From Oscillospiraceae bacterium (lineage in GTDB: Bacteria > Bacillota > Clostridia > Oscillospirales > SIG530): DNA of 47,608 nt. The first letter of the stretch is position 1. Each line of letters begins with the position of its first letter. Under the pieces are notes generated by a model. That model searched no databases. It was not told where the DNA came from and was given only the letters and a program-made list of their open reading frames with translations. Positions 7,625 through 17,388 of the stretch are shown here, in pieces. Position numbers and translations under genes: made by a program. The stretch lies in contig SVND01000017.1 of the NCBI GenBank assembly GCA_015067075.1, forward strand, positions 1 to 47,608, given 5' to 3'.

Positions 7625-8182
7625 TTATTGTAAAAGAGCCATTACTTCACTGCGACTTCTTGCATCGGAGCGGAACAAGCCGCGAAGCGCCGACGTTTTC
7701 GTTGTCGAGCCGGGCTTTTCAACTCCGCGCATAGTCATGCATAAATGCTCCGCATCTATTACTACGGCGACAGCCACAGCATCAACGGCTTCACAGATGA
7801 AATCCGCTACCTGCGCTGTAAGACGCTCTTGAAGCTGGGGGCGTTTGGCGTAAAGGTCAACTATACGCGCAATTTTGGAAAGCCCCAATATTTTTCCGTT
7901 TTTCGGAATATAAGCAACGCTCGCCTTACCGACAAACGGAAGCAGGTGATGCTCGCACATGGAATACAGCGGTATATCCTTGACGATTATCATTTCCTGA
8001 TGGTCAGCCTCGTTGAAAACCTTTACAACACTTTGCGGATCGGTGTAAAGTCCCGCGAATATCTCTTCATACATGCGGGCGACTCTGTTTGGCGTTTCTA
8101 TAAGTCCTTCGCGGTCTGGATCCTCACCAATGGCGATGAGGATCTCACGGACTGCGTTTTCTATTCTTTGCTTGTCGATCAT
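7625..8182 (-). CDS. folE: GTP cyclohydrolase I
   Basis: FolE converts GTP to dihydroneopterin triphosphate, the first committed folate step. At 185 residues it matches type IA enzymes. The zinc site is visible as the Cys and His of [10 protein letters not shown] and the later Cys in [30 protein letters not shown] and [16 protein letters not shown] are family hallmarks, and [18 protein letters not shown] closes the active site. It begins 3 nt after the pnp stop, so expression probably follows the pnp promoter. No riboswitch is seen. Confidence 0.96.
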   Translation of the reverse strand: MIDKQRIENAVREILIAIGEDPDREGLIETPNRVARMYEEIFAGLYTDPQSVVKVFNEADHQEMIIVKDIPLYSMCEHHLLPFVGKASVAYIPKNGKILGLSKIARIVDLYAKRPQLQERLTAQVADFICEAVDAVAVAVVIDAEHLCMTMRGVEKPGSTTKTSALRGLFRSDARSRSEVMALLQ

Positions 8183-8185
8183 AGC

Positions 8186-10303
8186 TTACGGTTTCATATC
8201 CTTGATAGCATCCTTGCGGGAGAGGTTAATTCTTCCCTGGCTGTCTATCTCAACAACTTTAACAAGTATCTGATCGCCAACGGATACAACATCCTCAACC
8301 TTTTCAACACGTTCTGTATCAAGCTTGGAAATGTGTACAAGACCTTCCTTACCGGGAGCGATCTCAACGAATGCACCGAAGCTCATAAGGCGAGTTACCT
8401 TGCCCATATAAACCTCACCAATAGGAGGATCGTTTACGATAAGCTCGATAGTCTTCTTAGCCATTTCAGCCTTTTCAAGGTCAACAGCAGCGATAAATAC
8501 TCTTCCGTCGTCCTCGATGTCGATCTTTGCTCCTGTATCGGCAACTATCTTCTGGATAACCTTTCCGCCGGGTCCGATAACTTCGCGGATCTTGTCAACG
8601 TCGATAGTAATTGTCATCATCTTCGGAGCATACTTGGAAAGCTCTGCACGCGGCTTATCAATAGCCTTGAGCATAACGTCGTCAAGGATGATGTTGCGAG
8701 CTTCATGAGTCTGCTTAAGAGCCTGCTTGATTATTTCAGGAAGAAGACCGTCGATCTTGATATCCATCTGGATAGCTGTGATACCGTCGTGAGTACCTGC
8801 AACCTTAAAGTCCATATCGCCGTAGAAGTCTTCAAGACCCTGAATATCAGTCATAGTGATCCATCTGTCCCCCTCTGTGACAAGACCGCAGGAGATGCCT
8901 GCAACGGGAGCTTTGATGGGAACGCCTGCATCCATAAGGGCAAGAGTAGAGCCGCAAACAGAGCCCTGAGATGTGGAACCGTTGGAGGAAAGGACCTCAG
9001 AAACGAGACGGATCGTGTAGGGGAATTCATTTTCATCGGGAATTACGGGCTCAAGAGCACGTTCAGCCAATGCACCGTGACCGATCTCACGTCTGCCGGG
9101 GCCACGGGAGGATTTTGCTTCGCCTACGGAGTAGGGAGGCATATTGTAATGATGCATATAGCGCTTGTATTCTTCCTCGTCGATGCCGTCAAGAAGCTGC
9201 TGTTCGCCCAAAGGAGCGAGTGTTGCAACTGTAAGAACCTGTGTCTGACCGCGAGCGAAAAGACCTGAACCGTGAACACGGGGAAGAAGTGCAACCTCTG
9301 CGGAAAGAGGACGAAGATCGTTAATACCACGACCGTCAACACGTCTGCCTTCGTCGAGGATCCATCTGCGAACGATGTACTTCTGTACCTTGTAGATGCA
9401 CTCTCCGAGCAAAGCCTGAAGCTTTGCAGGCTCCATATCGGGATAAACCTCTGCAAAATGCTCGTTCATCTTGTCAACTATGGGCTTTAAGCGAGCTTCG
9501 CGAACATTCTTATCGTCTGTGTCAAGAGCATACTTAACGTCCTCGATGATGTAATCCTTAACAGCTTCATACATATCGTGGTCAAGCTCCTGGCTGGGAT
9601 ATTCAAACTTCGGCTTGCCGACTTCAGCAACGATGCTGTCGATGAATTCGCATATCTTGATGATTTCCTTATGAGCAAGCATAATGCCTTCGTACATTTC
9701 ATCATCTGTAACAAACTTTGCGCCTGCTTCGATCATAACGACCTTTTCCTTTGTACCTGCAACGGTAAGGGAAAGCTTGCTCTTTTCACGCTGTGCAACA
9801 GTGGGGTTGATGAAATATTCGCCGTCATCGGAAAGACCGACGGAAACGCCGCCGATGGGGCCTGCCCAAGGAATATCGGAAATAGCAATAGCGATAGAAA
9901 CTGCGCACATTGCGGCAATTTCGGGAGAGTTGTCCTGTTCAACGGAGAGAACTGTAGCAACTACAGCAACGTCGTTGCGCATATCCTTCGGGAAAAGAGG
10001 ACGGATAGGACGGTCGATAACGCGAGATGTGAGGATAGCCTTTTCTGTGGGACGGCCTTCACGCTTAAGGAAGCTGCCGGGAATCTTACCGACGGAGTAA
10101 AGCTTTTCTTCGTAATCAACGGAGAGCGGGAAAAAGTCGATGCCGTCACGGGGCTTTGCGGAAGCTGTTGCAGTTGCCAAGACCACTGTGTCGCCGTAGC
10201 GAACCATGCAAGAACCGCCTGCAAGCTGAGCTACCTTGCCAACTTCAACGGAAAACGGTCTGCCTGCAATTTCGGTCGAAAAGACCTTAAAATTTTCGTA
10301 CAT
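8186..10303 (-). CDS. pnp: Polyribonucleotide nucleotidyltransferase (PNPase)
   Basis: PNPase is a 3'-5' phosphorolytic exoribonuclease, homotrimeric and cytoplasmic, important in mRNA decay. At 705 residues it is full length. An N-terminal RNase PH-like domain ([49 protein letters not shown]) is followed by an all-helical linker, a second catalytic RNase PH domain ([60 protein letters not shown]), a KH domain ([17 protein letters not shown]) and an S1 domain ([20 protein letters not shown]). SD AGAGG precedes the ATG. The gene leads an operon with four folate genes and a HAD phosphatase. rpsO, its common neighbour, is absent here. Confidence 0.98.
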   Translation of the reverse strand: MYENFKVFSTEIAGRPFSVEVGKVAQLAGGSCMVRYGDTVVLATATASAKPRDGIDFFPLSVDYEEKLYSVGKIPGSFLKREGRPTEKAILTSRVIDRPIRPLFPKDMRNDVAVVATVLSVEQDNSPEIAAMCAVSIAIAISDIPWAGPIGGVSVGLSDDGEYFINPTVAQREKSKLSLTVAGTKEKVVMIEAGAKFVTDDEMYEGIMLAHKEIIKICEFIDSIVAEVGKPKFEYPSQELDHDMYEAVKDYIIEDVKYALDTDDKNVREARLKPIVDKMNEHFAEVYPDMEPAKLQALLGECIYKVQKYIVRRWILDEGRRVDGRGINDLRPLSAEVALLPRVHGSGLFARGQTQVLTVATLAPLGEQQLLDGIDEEEYKRYMHHYNMPPYSVGEAKSSRGPGRREIGHGALAERALEPVIPDENEFPYTIRLVSEVLSSNGSTSQGSVCGSTLALMDAGVPIKAPVAGISCGLVTEGDRWITMTDIQGLEDFYGDMDFKVAGTHDGITAIQMDIKIDGLLPEIIKQALKQTHEARNIILDDVMLKAIDKPRAELSKYAPKMMTITIDVDKIREVIGPGGKVIQKIVADTGAKIDIEDDGRVFIAAVDLEKAEMAKKTIELIVNDPPIGEVYMGKVTRLMSFGAFVEIAPGKEGLVHISKLDTERVEKVEDVVSVGDQILVKVVEIDSQGRINLSRKDAIKDMKP

Positions 10304-10324
10304 TGTTTACCTCTGCTTTCTTTC

Positions 10325-10346
10325 GGAGCAGACTGATCACTGCTCC
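10325..10346 (-). promoter_or_regulatory. Stem-loop in the pnp 5' leader
   Basis: GGAGCAG at 10325-10331 pairs with CTGCTCC at 10340-10346, giving a 7-bp stem with an 8-nt loop. It lies between the putative pnp promoter and the SD. In Escherichia coli, pnp expression is autoregulated through a leader hairpin cut by RNase III; a similar role here is only inference. Confidence 0.5.
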
Positions 10347-10375
10347 AACTCTTATAATTATTTTATATCCTTGTT

Positions 10376-10404
10376 ATTATACATCAATTTTTCTCAAAAC
10401 ACAA
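10376..10404 (-). promoter_or_regulatory. Promoter of the pnp-folate operon
   Basis: Minus strand: TTGTGT (10404-10399), 17-nt spacer, TATAAT (10381-10376). The predicted start near 10369 gives a leader of about 65 nt that includes the stem-loop. Confidence 0.75.
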
Positions 10405-10526
10405 TAGTAAATTTCATTTTTTTCGCATTTTTCACGTAAAACCATAAATTTTTTAGGATTTATGCCGTCTTCACATTCAGCCGTAATACCGTAACCTTTT
10501 CAGTACAAAATCCGACAACACAAAAA

Positions 10527-10561
10527 AGCTACCGCAGATTTCATTTTCCATCTCGGTAGCT
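10527..10561 (-). terminator. Intrinsic terminator of thrC
   Basis: AGCTACCG (10527-10534) pairs with CGGTAGCT (10554-10561). An inner AGAT/ATCT extension is separated by one bulged base. On the minus strand the stem is followed by TTTTTTG. It ends just before the pnp promoter. Confidence 0.85.
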
Positions 10562-10573
10562 CTTTCATATTTT

Positions 10574-12067
10574 TTACTTTTCGATAAATGCCATTACCTG
10601 CTGTGCCATGTCCTGCTTTTTGCAAACAGCATCAAATCGCACATCGGCATTTTTCAGCTTCGAAAGTGCCGTGGGAATATCCGACATTGCTTTGCCTGCC
10701 AACGTGTCAAGCGCCTCAAAATCGCCAAGCTCAGCCACATTCTCGCAGTTGAGCGCTGTAAGCACGCTGTGGGGGAATTTGTACGGGCTTGCCGTGGAAG
10801 CGATGACCGTCTTCGTCGCATCGCCCGTCTTTTCCGCATACTTTTTGTATACGCCGCAAGCAACTGCCGTATGTGTATCGCATACGTAGGAATAATTCTC
10901 GTAAATATCAGCTATTGCCGCCGCAGTTTCCTGCTCGTCGCAATAATCGGCACAGAAAAGTCCCGATATTTTTTCAGAAAGCTCCTGCGGTATGGTGTAC
11001 TCACCGTCTGTGGAAAGCTTTTTCATAAACTCTCTTACGTCGGCGCTGTCGCCAGATATGTCAAACAGCAAGCGCTCAAGATTGCTTGAAATGAGGATAT
11101 CCATGGACGGCGACATCGTTGCATGGAACGTGCGCTTCTTGTTATATCTGCCTGTGTCAAAAAACTCCGTAAGCACGTTGTTGATGTTGGATGCACAAAT
11201 AAGCTTGTTTACGGGCAATCCCATTTTGTATGCATAATACGCGGCGAGAATATTTCCAAAATTACCTGTAGGTACAACGAAGTTTACAAGCTCGCCAAGA
11301 GCGATCTTATTATACTTTACAAGGTCGCAATAGGATGAAATATAGTAAACTATCTGCGGAACAAGTCTGCCCCAATTTATTGAGTTTGCAGAGGACAAAA
11401 CAACGCCCTTTTCAGCTGCCTTTTTCGCAAATTCAGCATCGCCGAAAATAGTCTTAACACCTGTCTGCGCATCGTCAAAGTTGCCTTCAATACCGCAAAC
11501 ATTGACATTTCCGCCTGCCTGTGTCATCATCTGAAGCTTCTGAATATGACTTACGCCCTCGCTGGGGTAAAATACCATTATCTTCGTTCCGTTTACATCC
11601 TTGAAGCCCTCAAGCGCCGCCTTTCCCGTGTCACCTGACGTTGCAACGAGGATAAGCACCGTCTTGTCCTCGCCCGTTTTGCGAATGCTTGTCGTAAGCA
11701 AATGGGGCAATAACTGAAGCGCCATATCCTTGAAAGCGCAGGTGGGACCGTGCCACAGCTCACAAAGGTAAGCTTTATCGTTAAGCTCATAAAGCGGCGC
11801 TACGTTTGCGCTGTCAAACTTTTCACGCGTATACGCTAAATTCACACAAGACTCTATCTCATCCTCTGTGAAATCCGTAAGAAATCGCGACAAAATACGA
11901 ACTGCGCGCTCATTATATGACATATCTGTCATAACAGTTATATCGCCCAGTGTAAGCGTAGGCAAGCTTTCGGGAACATAAAGTCCGCCGTCAGGAGCTA
12001 TACCCTCTTTAATAGCCATCGCCGCTGATACCTTCGGGGCGATTCCTCTTGTACTGATATATTCCAT
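10574..12067 (-). CDS. thrC: Threonine synthase
   Basis: ThrC is a PLP enzyme converting O-phosphohomoserine to threonine. At 497 residues it belongs to the longer class. The N-terminal MEYISTRGIAPKVSAAMAI with GLAPDGGLY-like IAPDGGLYVPE is typical. PLP binds the Lys of CAFKDMALQLLPH; ILVATSGDTGKAALEGF is the phosphate loop, and VVPTGNFGNILAAYYA and ASTASPYKFP follow. SD AGAGGAG fits the ATG at 12067. It has its own promoter and terminator. No T-box or other leader is present in the 85-nt gap, so threonine-responsive attenuation is unlikely at this site. Confidence 0.97.
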   Translation of the reverse strand: MEYISTRGIAPKVSAAMAIKEGIAPDGGLYVPESLPTLTLGDITVMTDMSYNERAVRILSRFLTDFTEDEIESCVNLAYTREKFDSANVAPLYELNDKAYLCELWHGPTCAFKDMALQLLPHLLTTSIRKTGEDKTVLILVATSGDTGKAALEGFKDVNGTKIMVFYPSEGVSHIQKLQMMTQAGGNVNVCGIEGNFDDAQTGVKTIFGDAEFAKKAAEKGVVLSSANSINWGRLVPQIVYYISSYCDLVKYNKIALGELVNFVVPTGNFGNILAAYYAYKMGLPVNKLICASNINNVLTEFFDTGRYNKKRTFHATMSPSMDILISSNLERLLFDISGDSADVREFMKKLSTDGEYTIPQELSEKISGLFCADYCDEQETAAAIADIYENYSYVCDTHTAVACGVYKKYAEKTGDATKTVIASTASPYKFPHSVLTALNCENVAELGDFEALDTLAGKAMSDIPTALSKLKNADVRFDAVCKKQDMAQQVMAFIEK

Positions 12068-12098
12068 AATAATCTCCTCTGAATTCTTGTAACATCTA

Positions 12099-12127
12099 AT
12101 TATACTACATTTTTCTCAAAAAGTAAA
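12099..12127 (-). promoter_or_regulatory. Promoter of thrC
   Basis: Minus strand: TTTACT (12127-12122), 17-nt spacer, TATAAT (12104-12099), about 30 nt before the ATG. Confidence 0.7.
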
Positions 12128-12154
12128 TAGATATCGCCAAAATTCTTTATATCA

Positions 12155-12796
12155 TCAAACTGTAGTCGGCAAAAACGTGGCAACGTCACCCAAAAAGCCG
12201 TTAAAACCGTATTCAAGAACGGAAAACTCGCCGTTTTCATAAACTGCGTGTGTCACCGACGAATTCGTAGCCCACGGCACGTCCTTAATTTCGCCTGCAC
12301 TCTTCTTATCAGCCGCCGCCTTAAAAACACGTATGGGCGTTGAATGGGTAAAAATAAATATCGTTTTGCCGTCATTTCTCTTTGCCAGCTTTTCAACCTC
12401 GCCAACAAAGCGGCTTTGCATCTGCTTAACGCTCTCGCCGTTTACGCAATAAGCCTCGCCGACATTCTCAAGCCACAGCTTGTACTCGGTCTTGTAGTGC
12501 TCTACCAACGTATCAAAAGGCACGTCCTCCCAATCGCCCGCATAAATTTCACGCAGATTCTCGTTTGTCTCAACAGCCATACCGCGCATCTGTGCGGTAT
12601 GAAGCGCCGTGTTGTACGCTCTTTTCAAATCGCTTGAATAGATAGCGTCAACATGGATATTGCTTAAATATTCAGCCGTTTTTTGCGCTTGGGCGTGGCC
12701 TCTTTCCGTTAAATCGTAATCTGTATGGCCTATGTATATCAGCTTTTCATTGGCATAAGATTCGCCGTGCCGTATAAGATAAATATGCGTCATCAT
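12155..12796 (-). CDS. Histidine phosphatase family protein (phosphoglycerate-mutase-like)
   Basis: This 213-residue branch-1 histidine phosphatase has the catalytic RHGES motif in IYLIRHGESYANE, an Arg in SSDLKRAYNTA, the acid Glu in LREIYAGDWEDV, and the second His in IFIFTHSTPIRVF. Relatives include cofactor-dependent phosphoglycerate mutases, CobC and broad phosphatases; the NEKLIYIGHTDYDLTERG region fits the small phosphatases best. MM at the start gives two adjacent ATGs (12796, 12793); GAGG lies just upstream. It follows the HAD gene by 9 nt. The substrate cannot be told. Confidence 0.88.
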   Translation of the reverse strand: MMTHIYLIRHGESYANEKLIYIGHTDYDLTERGHAQAQKTAEYLSNIHVDAIYSSDLKRAYNTALHTAQMRGMAVETNENLREIYAGDWEDVPFDTLVEHYKTEYKLWLENVGEAYCVNGESVKQMQSRFVGEVEKLAKRNDGKTIFIFTHSTPIRVFKAAADKKSAGEIKDVPWATNSSVTHAVYENGEFSVLEYGFNGFLGDVATFLPTTV

Positions 12797-12805
12797 TGTC
12801 CTCTC

Positions 12806-13441
12806 TTACATTTCAATAAGTTCAGAAAAATCATATATATAAAAATCGGCTATCTGCTTCATTTCATCAATATAATCCTTCGACGTATCATCGTAAACGC
12901 CGCACACCTGCATTCCCGCTTCCTTCGCAGTCTTATCCGCATTGTAATTGTCATCCAAAAACAAAATATCACCCACGGGCTTGCCGATGCGCTCTGCTGC
13001 CTTGATATATATCTGAGGATCCGCTTTAGTCGTGTTGAAATCATCGCAGGACCACACGTTTGTAAACATATCGAATATACCTATCCTCTTAAGACAAGGG
13101 TCAAGCGTGGCATGGGGGCTTGCCGTCAGCACATGAAGGTCATCTCCGCGTTCCTTCAGCTTTTTCAGCGTTTCGATCACATTCTTTTTCGCAGGAATAT
13201 TATACATATATTCGTCAAGCATATATCTTCTCATAAGCTCGACGAGAGCGTCCTGCTCCATATCAAGACCGATCTCTCTGTAATACTTTGCCGTGCCGAT
13301 AAAGCCGAGAGGTGTGATTATTTTTACAATATCAGTTCCGTATTTAATGTTGTTTTCATCGAGAATTTTGAGCATAACGGAAACGTAAGTCGGCATTGAA
13401 TCAACAAGCGTTCCGTCAAAATCGAACAAATATGTTTTCAT
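12806..13441 (-). CDS. HAD-superfamily hydrolase
   Basis: From the ATG at 13441 (SD GGAGG, 5 nt upstream) this is a 211-residue HAD phosphatase. An ATG at 13483 would add 14 residues before the nucleophile motif and overlap the tRNA terminator. Motif I is YLFDFDGTLVDSMP, motif II HVLTASPHATLDP, motif IV DILFLDDNYNADKTAKEAG. The cap is helical. DDNYNAD deviates from the usual GD-x4-D and includes an Asn. It sits between tRNA-Lys and the histidine phosphatase, with which it is probably co-transcribed. The substrate is unknown. Confidence 0.85.
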   Translation of the reverse strand: MKTYLFDFDGTLVDSMPTYVSVMLKILDENNIKYGTDIVKIITPLGFIGTAKYYREIGLDMEQDALVELMRRYMLDEYMYNIPAKKNVIETLKKLKERGDDLHVLTASPHATLDPCLKRIGIFDMFTNVWSCDDFNTTKADPQIYIKAAERIGKPVGDILFLDDNYNADKTAKEAGMQVCGVYDDTSKDYIDEMKQIADFYIYDFSELIEM

Positions 13442-13475
13442 TTTTCCTCCGAATATTTTAGCCGAATAAGTAAAA

Positions 13476-13505
13476 ATCGACAAGCCTCTTTCGAAGCTCG
13501 TCGAT
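13476..13505 (-). terminator. Intrinsic terminator of tRNA-Lys
   Basis: ATCGACAAGC (13476-13485) pairs with GCTCGTCGAT (13496-13505): 10 bp with one G-T wobble, followed on the minus strand by TTTTTA. It starts 3 nt past the tRNA CCA end. Confidence 0.85.
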
Positions 13506-13507
13506 CT

Positions 13508-13583
13508 TGGTGATCCATCGGAGATTCGAACTCCGGACCCTTTGATTAAAAGTCAAATGCTCTGCCAGCTGAGCTAATGGATC
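13508..13583 (-). tRNA. tRNA-Lys (anticodon TTT)
   Basis: This is a 76-nt cloverleaf with encoded CCA. The acceptor stem is GATCCAT/ATGGATC (5' end at 13583), the D-arm TAGCTCAGCTGGCAGAGCA, the anticodon loop CTTTTAA with TTT at 13540-13538, and the T-arm TCCGGAGTTCGAATCTCCGA. The discriminator base is A. It reads AAA and AAG lysine codons. It is a single tRNA gene with its own strong promoter and terminator, between pgsA and a HAD gene. Confidence 0.98.
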
Positions 13584-13616
13584 AAAAAATGCTGTTCAAA
13601 TTTAACGCGCTATAAT

Positions 13617-13645
13617 AGTATAGCAAACAAATTCAAATTTGTCAA
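13617..13645 (-). promoter_or_regulatory. Strong promoter of tRNA-Lys
   Basis: Minus strand: consensus TTGACA (13645-13640), 17-nt spacer, TATACT (13622-13617), about 34 nt before the mature tRNA 5' end. Confidence 0.88.
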
Positions 13646-13671
13646 GCACTTTTTTTACTAAAGTTTAATTT

Positions 13672-14238
13672 TTATTTTTGAAAAAGGAACTTTTTATATT
13701 TCATAAAATAATCAACGCCAGAAATTACGGTAAACGCTATCGCTATTATCCAAATGGGGTATGCGATAAAATGGGAGCCCGGCTGAAGACTCGGGAATAT
13801 TGCGCCAAGCAGTATATCATCAAGGAAAAACGATGATATTGCCACCATTTGAAAAACTGTTTTCAGCTTACCAAGCATTCCTGCCGCTATAACCGTGCCG
13901 TCCTTGCCTGCCGCCACAAGACGAAGAGAGGTGACCATCATTTCGCGAGCGACAACTATCATCGCCGTGAAAACGGAGATAACTTTAAAATCAACAAGAC
14001 AAAACAGTGCTGCAAAAACAAGCAGCTTATCCGCCAGCGGATCGAGGAATTTGCCAAGATCGGTAACTTGATTATTCTTACGAGCAAGCCGCCCGTCAAG
14101 CATATCGGTCAGCGATGCTATAATGAACACAGCCGCGCCGACAATATAATTCCACGTGTCGGGCAGAAGGTAAAGCACCGCCATAAACACCGGTATAAGC
14201 ACAACCCTCATCAATGTAAGCTTGTTAGGTGTATTCAT
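13672..14238 (-). CDS. pgsA: CDP-diacylglycerol--glycerol-3-phosphate 3-phosphatidyltransferase
   Basis: PgsA makes phosphatidylglycerol-phosphate, the entry to anionic phospholipids, in the membrane. The 188-residue protein starts MNTPNKLTLMRVVLIPVFM. It carries the CDP-alcohol phosphotransferase signature D-x2-D-G-x2-A-R-x8-G-x3-D-x3-D, seen as DMLDGRLARKN followed by GKFLDPLADK near residue 47-70, and has four to six membrane spans. Its ATG overlaps the rimO stop (ATGA), so translation is coupled. It is the last gene of the recA-containing operon. No terminator is evident before the tRNA promoter. Confidence 0.96.
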   Translation of the reverse strand: MNTPNKLTLMRVVLIPVFMAVLYLLPDTWNYIVGAAVFIIASLTDMLDGRLARKNNQVTDLGKFLDPLADKLLVFAALFCLVDFKVISVFTAMIVVAREMMVTSLRLVAAGKDGTVIAAGMLGKLKTVFQMVAISSFFLDDILLGAIFPSLQPGSHFIAYPIWIIAIAFTVISGVDYFMKYKKFLFQK

Positions 14239-15563
14239 TCCTTCGCTTCTCCAATCAAATCATAATCCAAAACATCTGTCACGGTAACGTCAATAAAGCT
14301 TCCCACAACAGGCTTTTTCTCGCAAGTAAAAAACACCTTTCCGTCAATATCCGGAGCATCAGCTTCGCTTCTGCCAAACCAGCTTTCCGCGTATCGGTCG
14401 AAGCCCTCAACAAGTACCTTTACAGTTTTGCCAAGCTTCTTTTCATTTACTGCAAGGCTTATATCCGCCTGATGCATCATGATATTTTCCTGACGCATAA
14501 GCTTTATATCCTCATCCACCTGCGGACGCATCTTGTAAGCAGGCGTACCCTCCTCGCGGGAATACGTAAACACGCCGAGCTTTTCAAACTTTGCAAAATC
14601 TATCATCTCGCAAAGCTCCTCAAACTCCTTTTCCCCCTCGCCCGGAAAGCCCACTATAACCGTGCTTCTGATAGTTACGTCGGGAATTTTTTCCCTTATC
14701 TTCGTCAAAACGCTTCTGATATGCTCCGCGCTTCCGCGTCTGTTCATCTTTTTGAGGATCTTATCGCTTCCATGCTGTATGGGAAGGTCAATGTATTTTA
14801 CTATCTTATCCTCTCGTGCGATAACGTCAATAAGCTCATCCGTAAGCTCGTCGGGATAACAGTACAAAACTCGTATCCAATCGAGCTTTTCAATTCTGCA
14901 AAGCTTTGTAAGCAGCTTATCAAGGCTTGGCTTGCCGTAAATATCCGTGCCGTAACGAGTTGTATCCTGAGCGATGACGTTAAGCTCACGAACGCCGTTT
15001 TCCGCCAGCCTTTCAGCTTCCGCAACGATGTTTTCCATCGTTCTGCTTCTGAAATTACCACGAATATAGGGAATGGCACAGTAGGCGCACCTATTGTCAC
15101 AGCCGTCCGCTATCTTTATGTAGGCAGTATAAGGCGGCGTTGACAAGATACGATCCATATCCATACAGCCCTTTTCAACGTCAGCAAAATCTGCATAATG
15201 CTTACCGTCGTAAGCCGCTTTTACAGCCTCAGCAATTTTGTCACAGCTTCCGCAACCCAAAAAAGCCGATACCTTCGGAAAGCTTTTTTCAATTTCTTCC
15301 TTATATCTTTCCGCAAGACAGCCCGTGACAACTATGCCGCGCACCTTACCCTCGTCCTTCAAAAGCTCTATCTCCGCTATATTTTCAATAGCTTCGGTTT
15401 TTGCAGACTCAATGAAGCCGCACGTGTTGACTACTGCAACGTCACAATCACCTATATCCGTTGTAATCTCACAGCCCGCTTTTACAAGCACGGCCAGCAT
15501 CGTTTCGCTGTCCACTTGGTTTTTTGCACAGCCAAGAGAAACAAATCCAACCCTACATCCCAT
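14235..15563 (-). CDS. rimO: Ribosomal protein S12 methylthiotransferase
   Basis: RimO is a radical-SAM enzyme that methylthiolates an Asp of ribosomal protein S12. The N-terminal UPF0004 domain supplies three Cys for one cluster (FVSLGCAKNQVDSE, VVNTCGFIESA, VVTGCLAERY). The radical-SAM CxxxCxxC is GCDNRCAYCAIPYIRG, typical of RimO rather than MiaB. A C-terminal TRAM domain ends DVLDYDLIGEAKE. Two starts are possible: ATG at 15563 (442 residues) or GTG at 15572 (445). AAGG lies 3 nt before the GTG and 12 nt before the ATG, so spacing does not decide it. It follows recX by about 20-30 nt. Confidence 0.95.
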   Translation of the reverse strand: MGCRVGFVSLGCAKNQVDSETMLAVLVKAGCEITTDIGDCDVAVVNTCGFIESAKTEAIENIAEIELLKDEGKVRGIVVTGCLAERYKEEIEKSFPKVSAFLGCGSCDKIAEAVKAAYDGKHYADFADVEKGCMDMDRILSTPPYTAYIKIADGCDNRCAYCAIPYIRGNFRSRTMENIVAEAERLAENGVRELNVIAQDTTRYGTDIYGKPSLDKLLTKLCRIEKLDWIRVLYCYPDELTDELIDVIAREDKIVKYIDLPIQHGSDKILKKMNRRGSAEHIRSVLTKIREKIPDVTIRSTVIVGFPGEGEKEFEELCEMIDFAKFEKLGVFTYSREEGTPAYKMRPQVDEDIKLMRQENIMMHQADISLAVNEKKLGKTVKVLVEGFDRYAESWFGRSEADAPDIDGKVFFTCEKKPVVGSFIDVTVTDVLDYDLIGEAKE

Positions 15564-15592
15564 GTAAGCCACTTTCCTTTTAATAAGTTTAC

Positions 15593-16216
15593 CTATTCTC
15601 CGAACGGTTGCCCGTCAAACAGTTCGCGTTCAGCGCGGCGAAAATCGTCCCACGAATAGCCTGCGCGTATCATCGCCGCCGACGCACGCCTTCTCATTTT
15701 TTCGTCGTAAACCTTATTGCCAACCGTTTTTTTGAGAAAGCTCAGCGCCTTTTCTTCACTGTCACCATCGTCGCCTAAAACGCTTTGCGCCGTTTCCTTA
15801 TCTACACCGCGCCGCAAAAGCTCCGACATGACACGTCTTTTTCCGTAATTTTTCTGCTCGCCGTAAAGGCGCGCAGCACTTTCCGCAAAGCGCCTGTCGT
15901 CAATTATACCGCGCTCGCAAAGCCTGTCAAGGGCAAGCGCTGATATTTCACCGTCATAGCCCGCCGCGGCAAGCTTGCGTTCAAGCTCCTTGCGTGAATG
16001 CTCGCGCAAATCAAGCCTTCGCATAATAAAGCCGCGAGCAAGCTCTATCTTCGTTATTTTTACAAGCTCTTCGTACGTTTCACGGTCAATGCTGTCGCCT
16101 ATACCGATTCCGAAGCTGAAAAAATCATCCGCATCGCATACAAGCCTTTGACCTTTATCCGTTTCCACGTACACGGCTCTGCCGCCGTCTGTATCGCGTA
16201 TCGCCGTCAGCCTCAT
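15593..16216 (-). CDS. recX: Regulatory protein RecX
   Basis: RecX binds RecA filaments and limits their extension. The 207-residue protein has an N-terminal region of about 60 residues and then the three-helix RecX repeats: [39 protein letters not shown] (visible as [20 protein letters not shown]), and [26 protein letters not shown] overlap with the recA stop shows tight coupling, the usual recA-recX order. Length and motifs are normal for Firmicutes. Confidence 0.93.
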   Translation of the reverse strand: MRLTAIRDTDGGRAVYVETDKGQRLVCDADDFFSFGIGIGDSIDRETYEELVKITKIELARGFIMRRLDLREHSRKELERKLAAAGYDGEISALALDRLCERGIIDDRRFAESAARLYGEQKNYGKRRVMSELLRRGVDKETAQSVLGDDGDSEEKALSFLKKTVGNKVYDEKMRRRASAAMIRAGYSWDDFRRAERELFDGQPFGE

Positions 16217-17376
16217 TCAAAATCCGCTGCCGATACGTCAAGGTTTACGCTGCTTCCTTTAGCCTCGCTCTTTTCAGCCGCCGCAGGAGCTGCCGCAACG
16301 GGTGCCGCCTTGGCTGCTTTATCCTTTTTTCCCGTAGGGTTGAGCAGCTTTGAAAAATCAGCACGAAGCTTTGCTTCGATCTCGTCCGCGATTTCAGGGT
16401 TTGCCGCAAGGAATTCTTTGGCGTTTTCTCTTCCCTGACCGATTCGCATATCGCCGTAAGAGAACCATGCGCCGCTCTTATGGATAATGTCAAGATTGCT
16501 TGCAAGGTCAACTATCTCACCTATTTTCGAGATACCCTGACCGTACATAATGTCAAATTCAGCTTCACGGAAGGGCGGTGCGACCTTATTTTTAACGACC
16601 TTAACTCTCGTTCTGTTTCCTATAATCTCGCTTCCGTTTTTCAAAACCTCAGCACGGCGCACTTCCATACGAATAGTTGAATAGAACTTAAGTGCACGTC
16701 CGCCTGTCGTTACCTCGGGGTTTCCGTACATAACGCCTATCTTCTCACGAAGCTGGTTTATGAATATGGCAACGCAGTTGAATCTGTTTACAGCACCCGC
16801 CAGCTTGCGAAGCGCCTGTGACATAAGCCTTGCATGACTGCCAACGTGGGAATCGCCCATTTCGCCCTCGATCTCAACCTTGGGAACGAGTGCGGCAACG
16901 GAGTCAACTACAATAATATCAACAGCAGAGCTTCTTACAAGAGCTTCGGCAATTTCCAACGCCTGCTCGCCATAGTCTGGCTGTGACACGAGCATATTGT
17001 CGATGTCAACGCCCAATGCGCGCGCATATACAGGGTCAAGTGCGTGCTCAGCGTCTATGTACGCGGCAAGACCGCCTTTTTTCTGCACCTCTGCAACAGC
17101 ATGGAGCGCAACCGTAGTTTTACCTGAGGATTCAGGTCCGTATATTTCAATAATTCTTCCGCGGGGAAGACCGCCGATACCGAGAGCGGCGTCAAGTCCG
17201 AGTGAGCCCGTTGAAACGGCGTCAACGTTCATTGCAGAAGCCTGACCCATGCGCATTACAGCGCCCTTGCCAAAGTTTTTCTCTATCTGTAAAATGGCAG
17301 TTTCAAGTGCCTTTTTCTTTTCATCCGCATTTGTAAGCGGAGTTACGTTAACGTTTTTCTTTTTATCGTCAGCCAT
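16213..17376 (-). CDS. recA: Recombinase RecA
   Basis: RecA is the ATP-dependent strand-exchange protein and SOS co-protease. The 387 residues have no intein. Walker A is GPESSGKT near residue 80; Walker B is [15 protein letters not shown]; the L1/L2 region shows [25 protein letters not shown] and [21 protein letters not shown]. The C-terminal tail beyond PTGKKDKA is Ala/Lys-rich and ends acidic. SD AGGGGG is strong. It sits 12 nt behind a lipoprotein gene with no visible promoter in between and no LexA-type GAAC-N4-GTTC box in the short gaps, so any SOS promoter must be inside the upstream gene or at the operon head. Confidence 0.98.
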   Translation of the reverse strand: MADDKKKNVNVTPLTNADEKKKALETAILQIEKNFGKGAVMRMGQASAMNVDAVSTGSLGLDAALGIGGLPRGRIIEIYGPESSGKTTVALHAVAEVQKKGGLAAYIDAEHALDPVYARALGVDIDNMLVSQPDYGEQALEIAEALVRSSAVDIIVVDSVAALVPKVEIEGEMGDSHVGSHARLMSQALRKLAGAVNRFNCVAIFINQLREKIGVMYGNPEVTTGGRALKFYSTIRMEVRRAEVLKNGSEIIGNRTRVKVVKNKVAPPFREAEFDIMYGQGISKIGEIVDLASNLDIIHKSGAWFSYGDMRIGQGRENAKEFLAANPEIADEIEAKLRADFSKLLNPTGKKDKAAKAAPVAAAPAAAEKSEAKGSSVNLDVSAADFE

Positions 17377-17388
17377 TTATTTTACCCC

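Noticed and set aside
7745-9268. 507-codon plus-strand open frame opposite pnp/folE
   Set aside because: Long, but fully antisense to the unmistakable PNPase and GTP cyclohydrolase genes; Cys/Asn-rich nonsense-like composition and no SD.
12068-12154. T-box or threonine attenuator ahead of thrC
   Set aside because: Only 87 nt are available, with no specifier stem, T-box sequence or terminator/antiterminator pair.
13442-13475. Promoter for the HAD gene between the tRNA terminator and its SD
   Set aside because: TTGTCG-17-TAAAAT exists, but the -35 lies in the terminator stem and the predicted start would fall in the SD.
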